Both the position numbers and the translations under genes were made by a program. Shown in pieces: positions 1 through 7,928 of a stretch of DNA of 32,202 nt. Origin of the DNA: Alphaproteobacteria bacterium (GTDB lineage Bacteria > Pseudomonadota > Alphaproteobacteria > Micavibrionales > UBA2020); NCBI GenBank assembly GCA_030682495.1, contig JAUXOC010000095.1, positions 1 through 32,202 on the forward strand, read 5' to 3'. Positions within the stretch are counted from its first letter, which is position 1. Each line of letters begins with the position of its first letter. The notes under the pieces are model-generated. The model was not told where the DNA came from. It was given only the letters and a program-made list of their open reading frames with translations, and did not search any database.

Positions 1-64
1 AAGGATTCGTCTTTTTATACCAGATTTGGCCACAGAGGGAAACGCGCCAAAATAGCCTGAAAAC

Positions 65-241
65 AAAGTTTGGCGATTATCCCGTTGAAGTACGTACCGC
101 GTCATACCGGCGCAGGCCGGTATCCAGTGCGCGCAGCGCCAGGTATAGATCAAGGCCTTTCGGCCTTGGGCTGGATACCGGCCTGCGCCGGTATGACAAA
201 AAAGTAGAATGCGTACTTCAACGGGATAATCGCCTAAAGTT
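65..241. mobile_element. MITE-like nested inverted-repeat element
   Basis: A 165-bp element (71-235) is bounded by inverted arms of 23 perfectly matched bases (72-94 against 212-234). Inside lies a second perfect inverted repeat of 27 bp (101-127 against 171-197), and at the centre a small hairpin (151-157 against 162-168). The element is flanked by a direct repeat AAAGTT at 65-70 and 236-241, which looks like a target-site duplication. There is no reading frame for a transposase. It lies three bases beyond the stop codon of the leftward hydrolase gene, so a transcript of that gene would read into it and fold strongly. Seen: the repeats. Inferred: a non-autonomous transposable element or REP/BIME-type unit; it may also serve as a 3' mRNA hairpin. 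Confidence 0.75.
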
Positions 242-243
242 AT

Positions 244-906
244 TTAGCGCGACGGGCGACGCGGCGGCCGTTTGGGCAGCGGAGCGTCTTTTTTGAAATC
301 GCTAATGTCTTCGAGCAGGTCGAGCGCATTGACAAAATGCACGCCGCGCTTTTCCATCTTTTCGAGCTGCTCGGCTGTTTTGTTGCGGTCGTTGTCGTTA
401 TCATTGCCGGTGAGATCACGCAGCAAGACGACTTCGAACCCGTGGTCGCGCGCATCCATCACGGTTTTGAAGACGCAGGCGTTGAGATTAAATCCGCAGG
501 CAATCAGCGTTTTACGTTTGTCGGCCTTGAGGATTTTTTTGATATCGCTGCCACGGAAAGCGCTGTCGTGGTCTTTGGCGATCAGCTTGTCATCGGGATT
601 GGGGCGGAAAATATAAAAGTCGATGTCTTCCGGCTTTTTTTCAAAGTCCGAAAAATAAACCACATAGGCAGGCAGGCCCGCAGCGCGAAAGGCGGGGATC
701 AGGCTATTGATACGGCGCGTGACTTGCTGCGTTTCGCGGTTGCCGCGGCCTTGTGCGGGGTCGGCAAATTCTTTTTGCACATCAATCACCAGCAGCGCGG
801 CATCGCCTTTGGCGATGTCGAGTTTGATTTTTGTTTCTGCCTGCACTTCGGGCTGGAAGAAATCCAGCACGCGCTTCAGCTTGGCTTTGAAAATATCGAT
901 ATCCAT
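244..906 (-). CDS. Isochorismatase-family cysteine hydrolase
   Basis: A 220-residue protein of the isochorismatase-like fold, whose members hydrolyse amides or enol ethers (nicotinamidase, isochorismatase, N-carbamoyl hydrolases). The triad is visible: Asp42 in LLVIDVQKEF, Lys111 in the segment before DSAFRGS, and Cys144 in GFNLNACVFKTV, followed by the usual helix and strand (DARDHGFEVVLLRD). The first 30 residues are an unconserved-looking extension, and the tail ends in a basic, proline-rich stretch (KRPPRRPSR). The ATG at 906 is preferred because GGGG lies six bases upstream; a TTG two codons earlier would sit directly on that site. A good promoter lies just upstream. The substrate cannot be read from the sequence, and no siderophore genes are nearby. 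Confidence 0.88.
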   Translation of the reverse strand: MDIDIFKAKLKRVLDFFQPEVQAETKIKLDIAKGDAALLVIDVQKEFADPAQGRGNRETQQVTRRINSLIPAFRAAGLPAYVVYFSDFEKKPEDIDFYIFRPNPDDKLIAKDHDSAFRGSDIKKILKADKRKTLIACGFNLNACVFKTVMDARDHGFEVVLLRDLTGNDNDNDRNKTAEQLEKMEKRGVHFVNALDLLEDISDFKKDAPLPKRPPRRPSR

Positions 907-929
907 GAACAACCCCGGTCAGGGTTTAA

Positions 930-958
930 GTTATAATATTCGCTTTGCCATAAGTCAA
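930..958 (-). promoter_or_regulatory. Sigma70-type promoter of the isochorismatase-family gene
   Basis: On the minus strand TTGACT is followed after exactly 17 bases by TATAAC (-35 at 953-958, -10 at 930-935). Five of six bases match consensus in each box. The predicted start near 923 leaves a leader of about 17 bases that contains the GGGG ribosome-binding site. This is one of the best promoter matches in the window. Confidence 0.65.
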
Positions 959-1004
959 TTGCGCTGAGAGTAGGCGCGATTTAACGGCAAGGCATTGATT
1001 TAAT

Positions 1005-1769
1005 TTATAATTTATTGCCGATATGAATTGCCGCAATCCCGCCGGAGAGGGAAATGACCTGTACCTGCTCGAATCCGGCAGCTTCCAGCCTGCGTTTCAG
1101 CTGGTTTCTGGTCGGGAACTGGCGGATGCTTTCGGCAAGGTATTGATAGCTGCCTCGGTCTTTGGCCACGATCTCGCCCATCGCGGGCAGGATGCTGAAG
1201 GAATAGCGGTCGTAGAGCTTGCGCAACAGCGGGTCGCTGACCTGACTGAATTCAAGGCAAAAGAACTGTCCGCCCGGGCGCAGCACGCGAAAGGCTTCCG
1301 CGAGCGCATCGTCGATATGCGTGACGTTGCGCAGGCCGAATGAAATCGAATAAAGATCAAAGCTGCTATCGTCAAACGGCAGGTCTTCGGCATTGGCCTC
1401 CACCCAGTCAAAGCCGCGCACATAACCGCGGTCCAGCGCGCGTTTGCGGCCGACTTTCAGCATTTCGCCGTTAAGGTCGGAAACGGTGATGGTGGCATCA
1501 GCACCGGCTTTTTCACGGTAACGGAAGGCGATATCGCCCGTGCCGCCCGCAACATCGAGAAGTTTTTTATGGGCGGCGGGGCGCATCATGCGGACGAAAC
1601 GGTTTTTCCACAAACGGTGGATACCGGCTGACATCAGGTCGTTCATCAGGTCATAGCGGTCGGCGACCGAGTCAAAGACGCCAATCACCCGCCGCGTTTT
1701 CTCGCGCGGATCGACCTGTTCAAACCCGAACCAGCGGGATTCTTTGTTGGGGGATGATTTTTCGCTCAT
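1005..1769 (-). CDS. ubiE: Ubiquinone/menaquinone C-methyltransferase UbiE
   Basis: SAM-dependent C-methyltransferase of the quinone ring (demethylmenaquinone or 2-polyprenyl-6-methoxy-1,4-benzoquinol). It has 254 residues, the normal family length. The family signature around residues 32-55 (FDSVADRYDLMNDLMSAGI, then HRLWK) is intact. The SAM-binding loop LDVAGGTGDIA is at 71-81. The later signature with ISFGLRNV, RVLRPGG and LEFSQ is present, and the protein ends in the typical IHIGNKL. The start is the first ATG, behind a weak AAAAGG site and a promoter at 1793-1821. It is divergent from murJ. The window also holds ubiK, which encodes an accessory factor of ubiquinone synthesis. Confidence 0.97.
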   Translation of the reverse strand: MSEKSSPNKESRWFGFEQVDPREKTRRVIGVFDSVADRYDLMNDLMSAGIHRLWKNRFVRMMRPAAHKKLLDVAGGTGDIAFRYREKAGADATITVSDLNGEMLKVGRKRALDRGYVRGFDWVEANAEDLPFDDSSFDLYSISFGLRNVTHIDDALAEAFRVLRPGGQFFCLEFSQVSDPLLRKLYDRYSFSILPAMGEIVAKDRGSYQYLAESIRQFPTRNQLKRRLEAAGFEQVQVISLSGGIAAIHIGNKL

Positions 1770-1792
1770 GTCGGCTGCCTTTTCTACCTTCT

Positions 1793-1821
1793 GTTATGTT
1801 CCTGCGGCGCCGAATTGGCAA
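1793..1821 (-). promoter_or_regulatory. Sigma70-type promoter of ubiE
   Basis: On the minus strand TTGCCA (1816-1821) is followed after 17 bases by CATAAC (1793-1798). Five and four of six bases match consensus. The predicted start near 1786 gives a leader of about 17 bases, the same layout as at the neighbouring hydrolase gene. Confidence 0.5.
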
Positions 1822-1837
1822 GTCTTTCGCAGCGAAT

Positions 1838-1857
1838 TTTGCGATTTTTATCGCAAA
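1838..1857. repeat. Perfect 8-bp inverted repeat between ubiE and murJ
   Basis: TTTGCGAT (1838-1845) and ATCGCAAA (1850-1857) form a perfect inverted repeat with a four-base centre. It lies just upstream of the ubiE -35 box, in the 176-bp region shared with divergent murJ. Position and symmetry fit a dimeric regulator's operator, but there is no U-run, so it is not a typical terminator. The function is inferred only. Confidence 0.4.
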
Positions 1858-1945
1858 TCGGGCGGGGCGCGGTAAAAAATTGGTTCGGGCTTCAATTTGC
1901 GGCTATCCTGATCTAATGTAACGCCAAACCAGTAAAGGCGGCAGC

Positions 1946-3544
1946 GTGTCTTTTTTCAAATCAGTCGTAACCGTGGGGGGCCTGACGCTTGGCAGCCGCA
2001 TTCTCGGCTTTATCCGCGATATTCTGACGGCCGCCGTCTTGGGTGCAGGGCCGATTGCCGATGCGTTTTTCGTTGCGCTGAAGCTGCCGAATTTTTTCAG
2101 ACGCATCACGGCGGAAGGGGCGTTCAGCGTCTCCTTCGTGCCGATGTTCTCCGGCATGCTGGCGGAAGGCGGGGAGGAAGGGCGGCGCGAAGCCGTCAAA
2201 TTCGCGCAAGAAGCGCAGGCGGTGATGCTCGCGGTTTTGATCCCCTTCACCGCGCTGATGCTGCTCTTGATGCCGTGGGTTTTGCATGTTATCGCCCCGG
2301 GTTTTGGCAGCACCCCACAGCGTTATGATCTGGCGCTTGAAATGTCGCGCGTGACCTTCCCGTATATTTTGTTGATGTCGTTGACGGCCTTGCTGGGCGG
2401 CGTGATGAATTCGTTTGACCGCTTCGGGCCTTTTGCGGCGGCGCCGATGTTGTTCAACCTTGCTTTGATTTTCGCGATGTTCTGTTTCACGCCGTTTACC
2501 GATACGGCGGGGCATGCGCTGGCCTGGGGCGTGATGCTGGCCGGTGTGTTACAGCTGGCATGGCTGTTTTACGCCACGCGGCGGCTGGGGATCATGCTCA
2601 AATGGCAGCGTCCGCGCCTGACACCGCATATCCGCAAACTGTTCCGCAAGATGGGGCCGGGGGTTTTCGGGGCGGGCATCGCGCAGATCAATCTGTTTAT
2701 CGATATGGTGTTGGCATCACTGTTGCCGGTGGGGGCGATTTCTTATTTGTATTACGCCGACCGCTTGTACCAGTTGCCGCTCAGCGTCATTGGGATTGCG
2801 ATTGGTACGGCGCTTCTGCCCATGCTCGCCCGCGCGCTGAAGGCGGAGGAGCCGGAAACCGCCAAACGCCTTTTCAACAAAGGTATCGAGATCAGCCTGC
2901 TGCTGGCTTTGCCCGCAACGGTGGCCTTTCTGGTGATCGGCGATACGATTGTTAATGTTTTGTTCGTGCGCGGTGCCTTTGGCGAAAATGATGGCCTGCA
3001 GGCGGGGTATGTGCTGATGGCCTATACGCTGGGGCTGCCGGCTTTTATCGTCAGCCGTGTTTTCAGCACGGTCTTTTTTGCGCATGGCGATACGGCCACG
3101 CCGGTGAAATACGCGGTGGTGTGCGCCGTGATGAATACGCTTTTGGCCATTGCCCTGTTGCAATATTTCCAGCATGTCGGCATCGCGCTGGCAACAGGGC
3201 TGACGGCATGGGTCAATCTGGTCTTGCTGATGCGCGGATTGCGTAAAAGAAAAATGGCCTCCTTTGCCGAACGTTCTGTAAAGAGGACGCTGACGATCTT
3301 CGGCGCATCTCTGGCGATGGGAGTGGTTATTTTTGCGCAAGAATATTGGCTGATGCCATATTTTATGGATAGGGGCGAGGTTTGGCGTCTATCCGCGCTG
3401 GCGGGGCTGGTCTTTTCGGGGGCAGGCGTTTACGGGGGCATCCTTTATGTTTCCGGTATTTTAACGCGGCAAATGGTGAAAGACCTATTCCCAAAACGCA
3501 AAAAACAGGACACAATTGAGGACGTCCAGCAGTTTGGACAGTAG
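1946..3544 (+). CDS. murJ: Lipid II flippase MurJ
   Basis: Polytopic inner-membrane protein of the MATE-like MOP superfamily that flips the peptidoglycan precursor lipid II to the periplasmic side. It has 532 residues, typical length, with about 14 hydrophobic segments. The conserved N-terminus is clear: SRILGFIRD near residue 18, then ADAFFVALKLPNFFRR and the EGAFSVSFVP stretch. The start codon is GTG at 1946, supported by AAAGG seven bases upstream and by the family's usual N-terminus; no nearby in-frame ATG keeps the first helix whole. It is the first gene of a tight rightward trio (gaps of 12 and 14 bases). A poor promoter match, TTGGTT-18-TATCCT at 1880-1909, may serve it. Confidence 0.96.
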   Translation: MSFFKSVVTVGGLTLGSRILGFIRDILTAAVLGAGPIADAFFVALKLPNFFRRITAEGAFSVSFVPMFSGMLAEGGEEGRREAVKFAQEAQAVMLAVLIPFTALMLLLMPWVLHVIAPGFGSTPQRYDLALEMSRVTFPYILLMSLTALLGGVMNSFDRFGPFAAAPMLFNLALIFAMFCFTPFTDTAGHALAWGVMLAGVLQLAWLFYATRRLGIMLKWQRPRLTPHIRKLFRKMGPGVFGAGIAQINLFIDMVLASLLPVGAISYLYYADRLYQLPLSVIGIAIGTALLPMLARALKAEEPETAKRLFNKGIEISLLLALPATVAFLVIGDTIVNVLFVRGAFGENDGLQAGYVLMAYTLGLPAFIVSRVFSTVFFAHGDTATPVKYAVVCAVMNTLLAIALLQYFQHVGIALATGLTAWVNLVLLMRGLRKRKMASFAERSVKRTLTIFGASLAMGVVIFAQEYWLMPYFMDRGEVWRLSALAGLVFSGAGVYGGILYVSGILTRQMVKDLFPKRKKQDTIEDVQQFGQ

Positions 3545-3556
3545 AGGAGTTTTAGA

Positions 3557-4261
3557 ATGCGTCATATGTTCCGCGCCGCCGTGGTCGCAGCCGCTCTGGT
3601 CATTGGTTTTAGCCCGATGGCCAAGGCAGATACCTTCGTCTGGAAAGACGCGCCGCACGGCTATACGATTTCTTTCCCCGACAGCTGGACGATGCAAACG
3701 GGTGACAGCCCGTCGACGCGTATCCGCATCGCAGGTCCGCTGGCAGAAGAAATCCCGACCTGCCGCCTGCAAGTGCAGGCCGATGGCCGCCTTAAAATTT
3801 ACCCCAAGCGCCTGACCGACGAAGCGGTTGTGAACACGTTCGCGCAGGATTATTGGGAAAAAGAAACCGGCCAGTATCTTGATGCCGAAATTACCGCTTA
3901 CTATTCCCCCGCCAGCCTTGGCGACAAGGGTGATGCCACGGCCATTCAGGTTGCCTTCAAGCAGCTGGATCAAAAAGGCAACCCGATCAATATGCACGGT
4001 GTGATGATTTCCAGCATGTATGGCGGCAAGCGTTATGTCGGCAGCTGCTCTTCGCGCGCCGAAAGCTATAACCGCTGGGCGGGTTTGTTTATGAGCATTC
4101 TCGACTCCGTGCAGTTCGATGACCGCTATCATCCGTTCCCGACGGGCTACTACCGTAACTTCCTGATGGACGAGAAACTGCATTTGCCGCGCGTCAAACC
4201 CGGCATTATCAGCAGCAAGAACAGAGTGTTCTTCGGCAAAGACTTCGTGATGAACAAATAA
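3557..4261 (+). CDS. Secreted protein of unknown function
   Basis: A 234-residue protein that I do not recognise as a named family. Residues 1-24 are a signal peptide ending AKA before D25. The mature part opens with HGYTISFPDSW and has a late helix-like stretch (LFMSILDSVQF, 177-187). This layout resembles the broad PsbP/DcrB-like fold of small periplasmic proteins, but that is a loose impression. Two cysteines remain in the mature part (C69 and C164) and could form a disulfide. The ribosome-binding site GAGGAG is strong and well spaced for the first ATG; a second ATG three codons on is possible. It sits 12 bases after murJ and 14 before the NDUFAF6-like gene, so co-transcription is likely. 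Confidence 0.8.
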   Translation: MRHMFRAAVVAAALVIGFSPMAKADTFVWKDAPHGYTISFPDSWTMQTGDSPSTRIRIAGPLAEEIPTCRLQVQADGRLKIYPKRLTDEAVVNTFAQDYWEKETGQYLDAEITAYYSPASLGDKGDATAIQVAFKQLDQKGNPINMHGVMISSMYGGKRYVGSCSSRAESYNRWAGLFMSILDSVQFDDRYHPFPTGYYRNFLMDEKLHLPRVKPGIISSKNRVFFGKDFVMNK

Positions 4262-4275
4262 TTCTTTCAGCGCAG

Positions 4276-5073
4276 ATGACGTCACTGTCTTATTGTGGAG
4301 AAATGGTCCGGAAACATGATCCGGACCGTTTTCTTTTGAGCCTCTACGAACCCGCTGACCGGCGGGAGGCGCTGTTCGCGCTTTATGCCTTCAACCATGA
4401 AATCGCCAAAACGCGCGAGGTTGTTACCGAAACGCAGCTCGGGCTTATCCGCCTGCAATGGTGGCGCGATGCGCTTTCGGGCTATTACGAACGCGGCGAT
4501 GTCCTTAAACATCAGGTGCTGGAGCCGTTATGTGCCGCAATTCAGGCGCATGATCTGCCGCGCGAAGATTTTGACAACCTGATCTATGCGCGTGAATTTG
4601 ATCTGGAAGACCGGCTGCCCGCCAATCTGGAGGGCATGGTCAAATATGCCGAATATACAAACGCACCGTTGATCTCCCTTGCGCTCAAAGTTCTGGGGCA
4701 AACGGCAACGCCGGAACAGGTGCAGGCGGTTGCCGCAGCTTATGGGCTGACCGGTCTTTTGCGCGCGGCGCCAGTCCATTTGCGCCAGCACAGATGTTAT
4801 CTGCCCGAAGATTTAATCCACCGGCAGGAAATGTCGGTTTACGATCTCTATGACGGCAGCGCGATCCAAAAATTGCCGCCCGTGACACGCGCCGTCTGGC
4901 AGGAAGCCGACCGCCAGTTGCAAAGCCTGCATGCCGCGCCCAAACCGCTGCGGCGCATGGCAAAGCTGACGCGGCTTTATCTGGCGCAGATCAAGCGGTC
5001 GGATTTTGACGTTTTTTCGTCCAAGCTCTCCGTACCGCCGCTGCTGCGGGAAATAAGAATTTTATTTAGCTGA
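4276..5073 (+). CDS. NDUFAF6-like protein of the squalene/phytoene synthase superfamily
   Basis: A 265-residue all-helical protein of the squalene/phytoene synthase superfamily. The closest resemblance I can recall is the mitochondrial complex I assembly factor NDUFAF6 (C8orf38): AFNHEIAKTREVV at 38-50, GLIRLQWWRDAL at 56-67, AREFDLEDR at 105-113, YAEYTNAPLISLALKVLG at 124-141 and LRAAPVHL at 162-169. Both aspartate-rich DxxxD motifs needed for prenyl-diphosphate binding are missing: the first site reads FNHEIAKTREVV and the second APVHLRQHRCYLPED. It is therefore unlikely to make phytoene, and no carotenoid or hopanoid genes are near. The ATG at 4276 is preferred over one at 4303 because homologues begin with a YC...VR.HDPDRF stretch. 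Its stop overlaps the convergent neighbour by 8 bases. Confidence 0.85.
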   Translation: MTSLSYCGEMVRKHDPDRFLLSLYEPADRREALFALYAFNHEIAKTREVVTETQLGLIRLQWWRDALSGYYERGDVLKHQVLEPLCAAIQAHDLPREDFDNLIYAREFDLEDRLPANLEGMVKYAEYTNAPLISLALKVLGQTATPEQVQAVAAAYGLTGLLRAAPVHLRQHRCYLPEDLIHRQEMSVYDLYDGSAIQKLPPVTRAVWQEADRQLQSLHAAPKPLRRMAKLTRLYLAQIKRSDFDVFSSKLSVPPLLREIRILFS

Positions 5074-5662
5074 TTTTTTGTGCCGCTTGCGCCGTGGGCG
5101 ACAGGTTTTCGGGCAGCGGAACGTTTGTTTTTTCGTAGATGTAAACGGGCGTATTATAGACGCCGCCGACTATTGACTGTTCGCGCGGCAGCCAGTGCGG
5201 CATGTAGAAAGTCGAGCTGACAATCTCCGCGCCGTTTTTCAATTCCCGGTGCAGTTTTGGCTCCAACTGCGCCATATGCGGATTTGATAAATAGCAAAGA
5301 ACGACATCAACATCATGCATGTCGTTTTCAAAGAAATTCTTTTTGACGAAGCGCAGGTTTTTGAGGCGCGGGTGCAGCATCTTGCGGCATTTGGAAAAAA
5401 GAAGCGGCATCAGCGATCCTTCAAATCCGATCACCTGCGCATCCGGATAACGCGTCGCCGCCGCCATCGCCACACCGCCCCAGCCGGAGCCCAGCTCTGC
5501 GATGACTTTTGGCGAAGCTTGGTGGATGCCGTCGATCATGACTTTGCGCGTCGATGCCGCGGTCGGCATCGGACAGGCTTTCATGCTGCGCTGGTAATAT
5601 TCATTAAAAGCGACAACCGCGATAAGCCCGAGGGTGATAAAAGCATAGAAAAACGTCAGCAT
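5066..5662 (-). CDS. Membrane-anchored FAM173-like SAM methyltransferase
   Basis: A 198-residue protein with an N-terminal transmembrane helix (about 2-19) followed by a class I SAM-binding domain. The glycine-rich loop is AELGSGWGG (55-63) and the strand-2 acidic residue is in IGFEGS. A later segment, CYLSNPHMAQLEPKL (123-137), ends near STFYMPHWLP. This order (anchor, PMPT motif, short SAM domain, PHW near the end) matches the FAM173/ATPSCKMT protein lysine methyltransferases, which in mitochondria modify ATP synthase c subunit or ADP/ATP carrier. The target here is unknown. The ATG at 5662 is chosen because GGAAGG sits seven bases upstream; a TTG nine codons earlier lacks a site. It is the last gene of a long leftward run. 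Confidence 0.72.
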   Translation of the reverse strand: MLTFFYAFITLGLIAVVAFNEYYQRSMKACPMPTAASTRKVMIDGIHQASPKVIAELGSGWGGVAMAAATRYPDAQVIGFEGSLMPLLFSKCRKMLHPRLKNLRFVKKNFFENDMHDVDVVLCYLSNPHMAQLEPKLHRELKNGAEIVSSTFYMPHWLPREQSIVGGVYNTPVYIYEKTNVPLPENLSPTAQAAQKIS

Positions 5663-5752
5663 CAAAAAGCCTTCCGGAAGGCGTACCAAAACATATTTTT
5701 TATTCTAGCATCCAAATCCATAGGCTTTGGTTAAAGTTTGGGCATGCTTCGG

Positions 5753-7177
5753 TTAAGCTGCTGATTTGTCGGGTGAAACCCATTTTTCAAAATCGGCCAG
5801 CGCACGGTGGCTCATGGCTTTTTTGCGGTCTTTGCTGTCGACTTTCTTTTTGCCGGCTTGCAGCAGCGCCGCCTCGTCAATCGGCGGGAAAAGGCCGAAA
5901 TTGACATTCATCGGCTGGAAGGTGTCGGCATTCGCGCCGGTGGTGATGTGGTTGAGCAATGCGCCCATCGCCGTTGTCGGTGGCGGCACTTCGGGCGTGC
6001 GCCCCAGCACTTCGGCAGCGGCGAAACGTCCGGCCATCAACCCGACGGCAGCGCTTTCGACATAGCCTTCGCAGCCGGTGATCTGCCCTGCAAAGCGCAG
6101 GCGCGGCATGGCCTTAAGCCGCAGCGTGGCGTCGAGCAGTTTGGGGCTGTTGATAAACGTGTTGCGGTGAATGCCCCCGAGGCGGGCAAATTCGGCATTC
6201 TCCAGCCCCGGAATCATCCGGAAGATACGCTGCTGTTCGCCGTATTTCAGCTTGGTTTGAAACCCGACCATATTATAAAGCGTGCCCAGTGCGTTATCCT
6301 GCCGCAGCTGCACCACCGCCCAAGGCCGCGGGAATTCGGTCGCGCGCGGGTTTATCAGGCCGATGGCTTTCATCGGCCCCCAGCGCAGCGTATCCGCGCC
6401 ACGATCTGCCATGACTTCAATCGGCAGGCAGCCTTCGAAATAGGGCGTGTTCTTTTCCCATTCCTTGAATTCGGTTTTTTCAGCGGCGCGCAGGGCTTCG
6501 ATAAATTCGTAATACTCTTTTTTCTCCATCGGGCAGTTGATGTAATCCTTGCCCGTGCCGCCGGCGCCTACAGGGGCGGGGGTGTAATCTTCGCCTTTGG
6601 CATCGGGGCCTGCCTTGTCGTAGCGGGATTGATACCATGCGATGTCGAAATTGATACTTTCGGTGAAAACAATCGGCGCGATCGCATCGAAAAAAGCCAG
6701 ATGGTCTTCGTTCGTTAGTTTACCAATTGCTTCACTGAGGGCGGGAGAGGTCAGGGGGCCGGTGGCGACAATCACGCTGTCCCAGTCGGCGGGCGGCAGG
6801 CCGTCGACTTCGCCCCGTTCAATGCTGATATTTGCATGTGCGCTCAGGCGCGCGGTGACTTCTGCAGAAAAGGCGTCGCGGTCAACGGCAAGCGCGGAGC
6901 CTGCGGGCACTTTGTGTTTATCGCCCGCCGACATGATGATGGAATGGGCACGGCGCATTTCGGCATGCAGCAGGCCGACGGCGTTGCTTTCCCAATCGTC
7001 GGAGCGGAAGGAATTGGAACAGACCAGCTCGGCGAAGTTATCCGTATGGTGCGCATCGGTTTTTTTGACAGGGCGCATTTCATGCAGCACGACTTTAACG
7101 CCGGCTTCGGCCAGTTGCCATGCCGCTTCCGATCCGGCCATGCCGCCACCGATGATATGTACGGTCTTGCTGCTCAT
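5753..7177 (-). CDS. trmFO: tRNA m5U54 methyltransferase TrmFO (folate/FAD-dependent)
   Basis: Flavoprotein that makes 5-methyluridine at position 54 of tRNA using methylenetetrahydrofolate and FADH2, in place of SAM-dependent TrmA. It has 474 residues. The FAD-binding glycine motif is [12 protein letters not shown] at 8-19. Other family marks are LHEMRP at 31-36, the catalytic-type cysteine C53 in [10 protein letters not shown], and C215 in [22 protein letters not shown] and the late [17 protein letters not shown] stretch are also present. The start ATG has GGAGAG about ten bases upstream. The gene begins seven bases after the stop of the HExxH protein, so it is probably co-transcribed with it. 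Confidence 0.97.
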   Translation of the reverse strand: MSSKTVHIIGGGMAGSEAAWQLAEAGVKVVLHEMRPVKKTDAHHTDNFAELVCSNSFRSDDWESNAVGLLHAEMRRAHSIIMSAGDKHKVPAGSALAVDRDAFSAEVTARLSAHANISIERGEVDGLPPADWDSVIVATGPLTSPALSEAIGKLTNEDHLAFFDAIAPIVFTESINFDIAWYQSRYDKAGPDAKGEDYTPAPVGAGGTGKDYINCPMEKKEYYEFIEALRAAEKTEFKEWEKNTPYFEGCLPIEVMADRGADTLRWGPMKAIGLINPRATEFPRPWAVVQLRQDNALGTLYNMVGFQTKLKYGEQQRIFRMIPGLENAEFARLGGIHRNTFINSPKLLDATLRLKAMPRLRFAGQITGCEGYVESAAVGLMAGRFAAAEVLGRTPEVPPPTTAMGALLNHITTGANADTFQPMNVNFGLFPPIDEAALLQAGKKKVDSKDRKKAMSHRALADFEKWVSPDKSAA

Positions 7178-7184
7178 GGTTTTT

Positions 7185-7904
7185 TTACTCTCCGTCCTGT
7201 TGAAAACGCGGAAACTGTTCCGGGCAGAGCGCGGTGTCGCGCATGTAATTTTCGTATGAATCTATTTCAGCATGTTTTTTGCGCCGCTCGGCCATCATTT
7301 GCGCATGCAGCGGCTGGATACTGGCGGCAATCTCTCCGGCCAGTCTGGTGTATTCGGCTTCGATCTGTTGTGCGGGGACAGGGCCGAGGGGGCGCATCCC
7401 GCTGACGGCTTTTTCAAGTGCCTTGCGCACCTTGTCCGCATGGTCTTCGAGGATTTTAATATCGGTTTTCTCATGGCGTTTTTCGTGCGCCATGGTGGCG
7501 CTGTAGCGGCAGCCCATCAGCCGGAAATCTTCGGCGATATAAATCGTGTTTTCATAGGTTATGGTATAGTTGAAAGCCTGCGGCATGATGCAGGACATGC
7601 CGTCCTTGCTGTCGCGGCGCAGATAGGGCATCTGATAGCCCGTGCGCAGGTTGCTGCTGTTCAGCCCGCCGACCATCCAATGTGCTTCGGTGGCAAAGGC
7701 ATTGGCGCTGTCCGGCGTGTTTTCGACCTGTCGCATCTGCGCGGTCAAGGATTGCGACGTGACCTTTTTTTCAACCGGATTTTGCTTGTGCTCGAACTCT
7801 ACGCTGACTTTCACCGGTGCAGCAGGCGGGCATAGGCCGGCGGGCGCAGAGACCAGCATGATGGCGGCGGCAAGAGCGCCGGAGATATCGGCTCCGAAGA
7901 TCAT
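7185..7904 (-). CDS. Secreted protein with an HExxH motif, possible metallopeptidase
   Basis: A 239-residue protein of no family that I can name with confidence. It has an N-terminal hydrophobic signal segment (about 5-24). After a region with paired cysteines (C105 and C132) comes [11 protein letters not shown], where H140-E141-K142-R143-H144 is an exact HExxH zinc-metallopeptidase signature. Downstream H155 or an acidic residue could be the third ligand. The layout recalls the predicted secreted Zn-dependent proteases of the DUF922 type, but I see no decisive similarity. The C-terminal third is helical and charged. The ATG at 7904 is preferred: AAGGAG lies ten bases upstream, whereas the ATG at 7913 almost touches that site. 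It sits between an L,D-transpeptidase-fold gene and trmFO. Confidence 0.72.
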   Translation of the reverse strand: MIFGADISGALAAAIMLVSAPAGLCPPAAPVKVSVEFEHKQNPVEKKVTSQSLTAQMRQVENTPDSANAFATEAHWMVGGLNSSNLRTGYQMPYLRRDSKDGMSCIMPQAFNYTITYENTIYIAEDFRLMGCRYSATMAHEKRHEKTDIKILEDHADKVRKALEKAVSGMRPLGPVPAQQIEAEYTRLAGEIAASIQPLHAQMMAERRKKHAEIDSYENYMRDTALCPEQFPRFQQDGE

Positions 7905-7928
7905 CTCAGGCATTCTCCTTGCGCTGCA

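Noticed and set aside
1-60. A short open frame running in from the left edge and ending in TGA at 58-60
   Set aside because: Nineteen codons are too few to tell the tail of a gene from chance, and the residues match nothing I know.
101-197. A CRISPR-like array at the left end
   Set aside because: Only two copies in inverted orientation are present, with no spacers of regular length and no cas gene.
244-906. A role in siderophore synthesis for the isochorismatase-fold gene
   Set aside because: The fold is shared by many hydrolases and there are no enterobactin-type neighbours.
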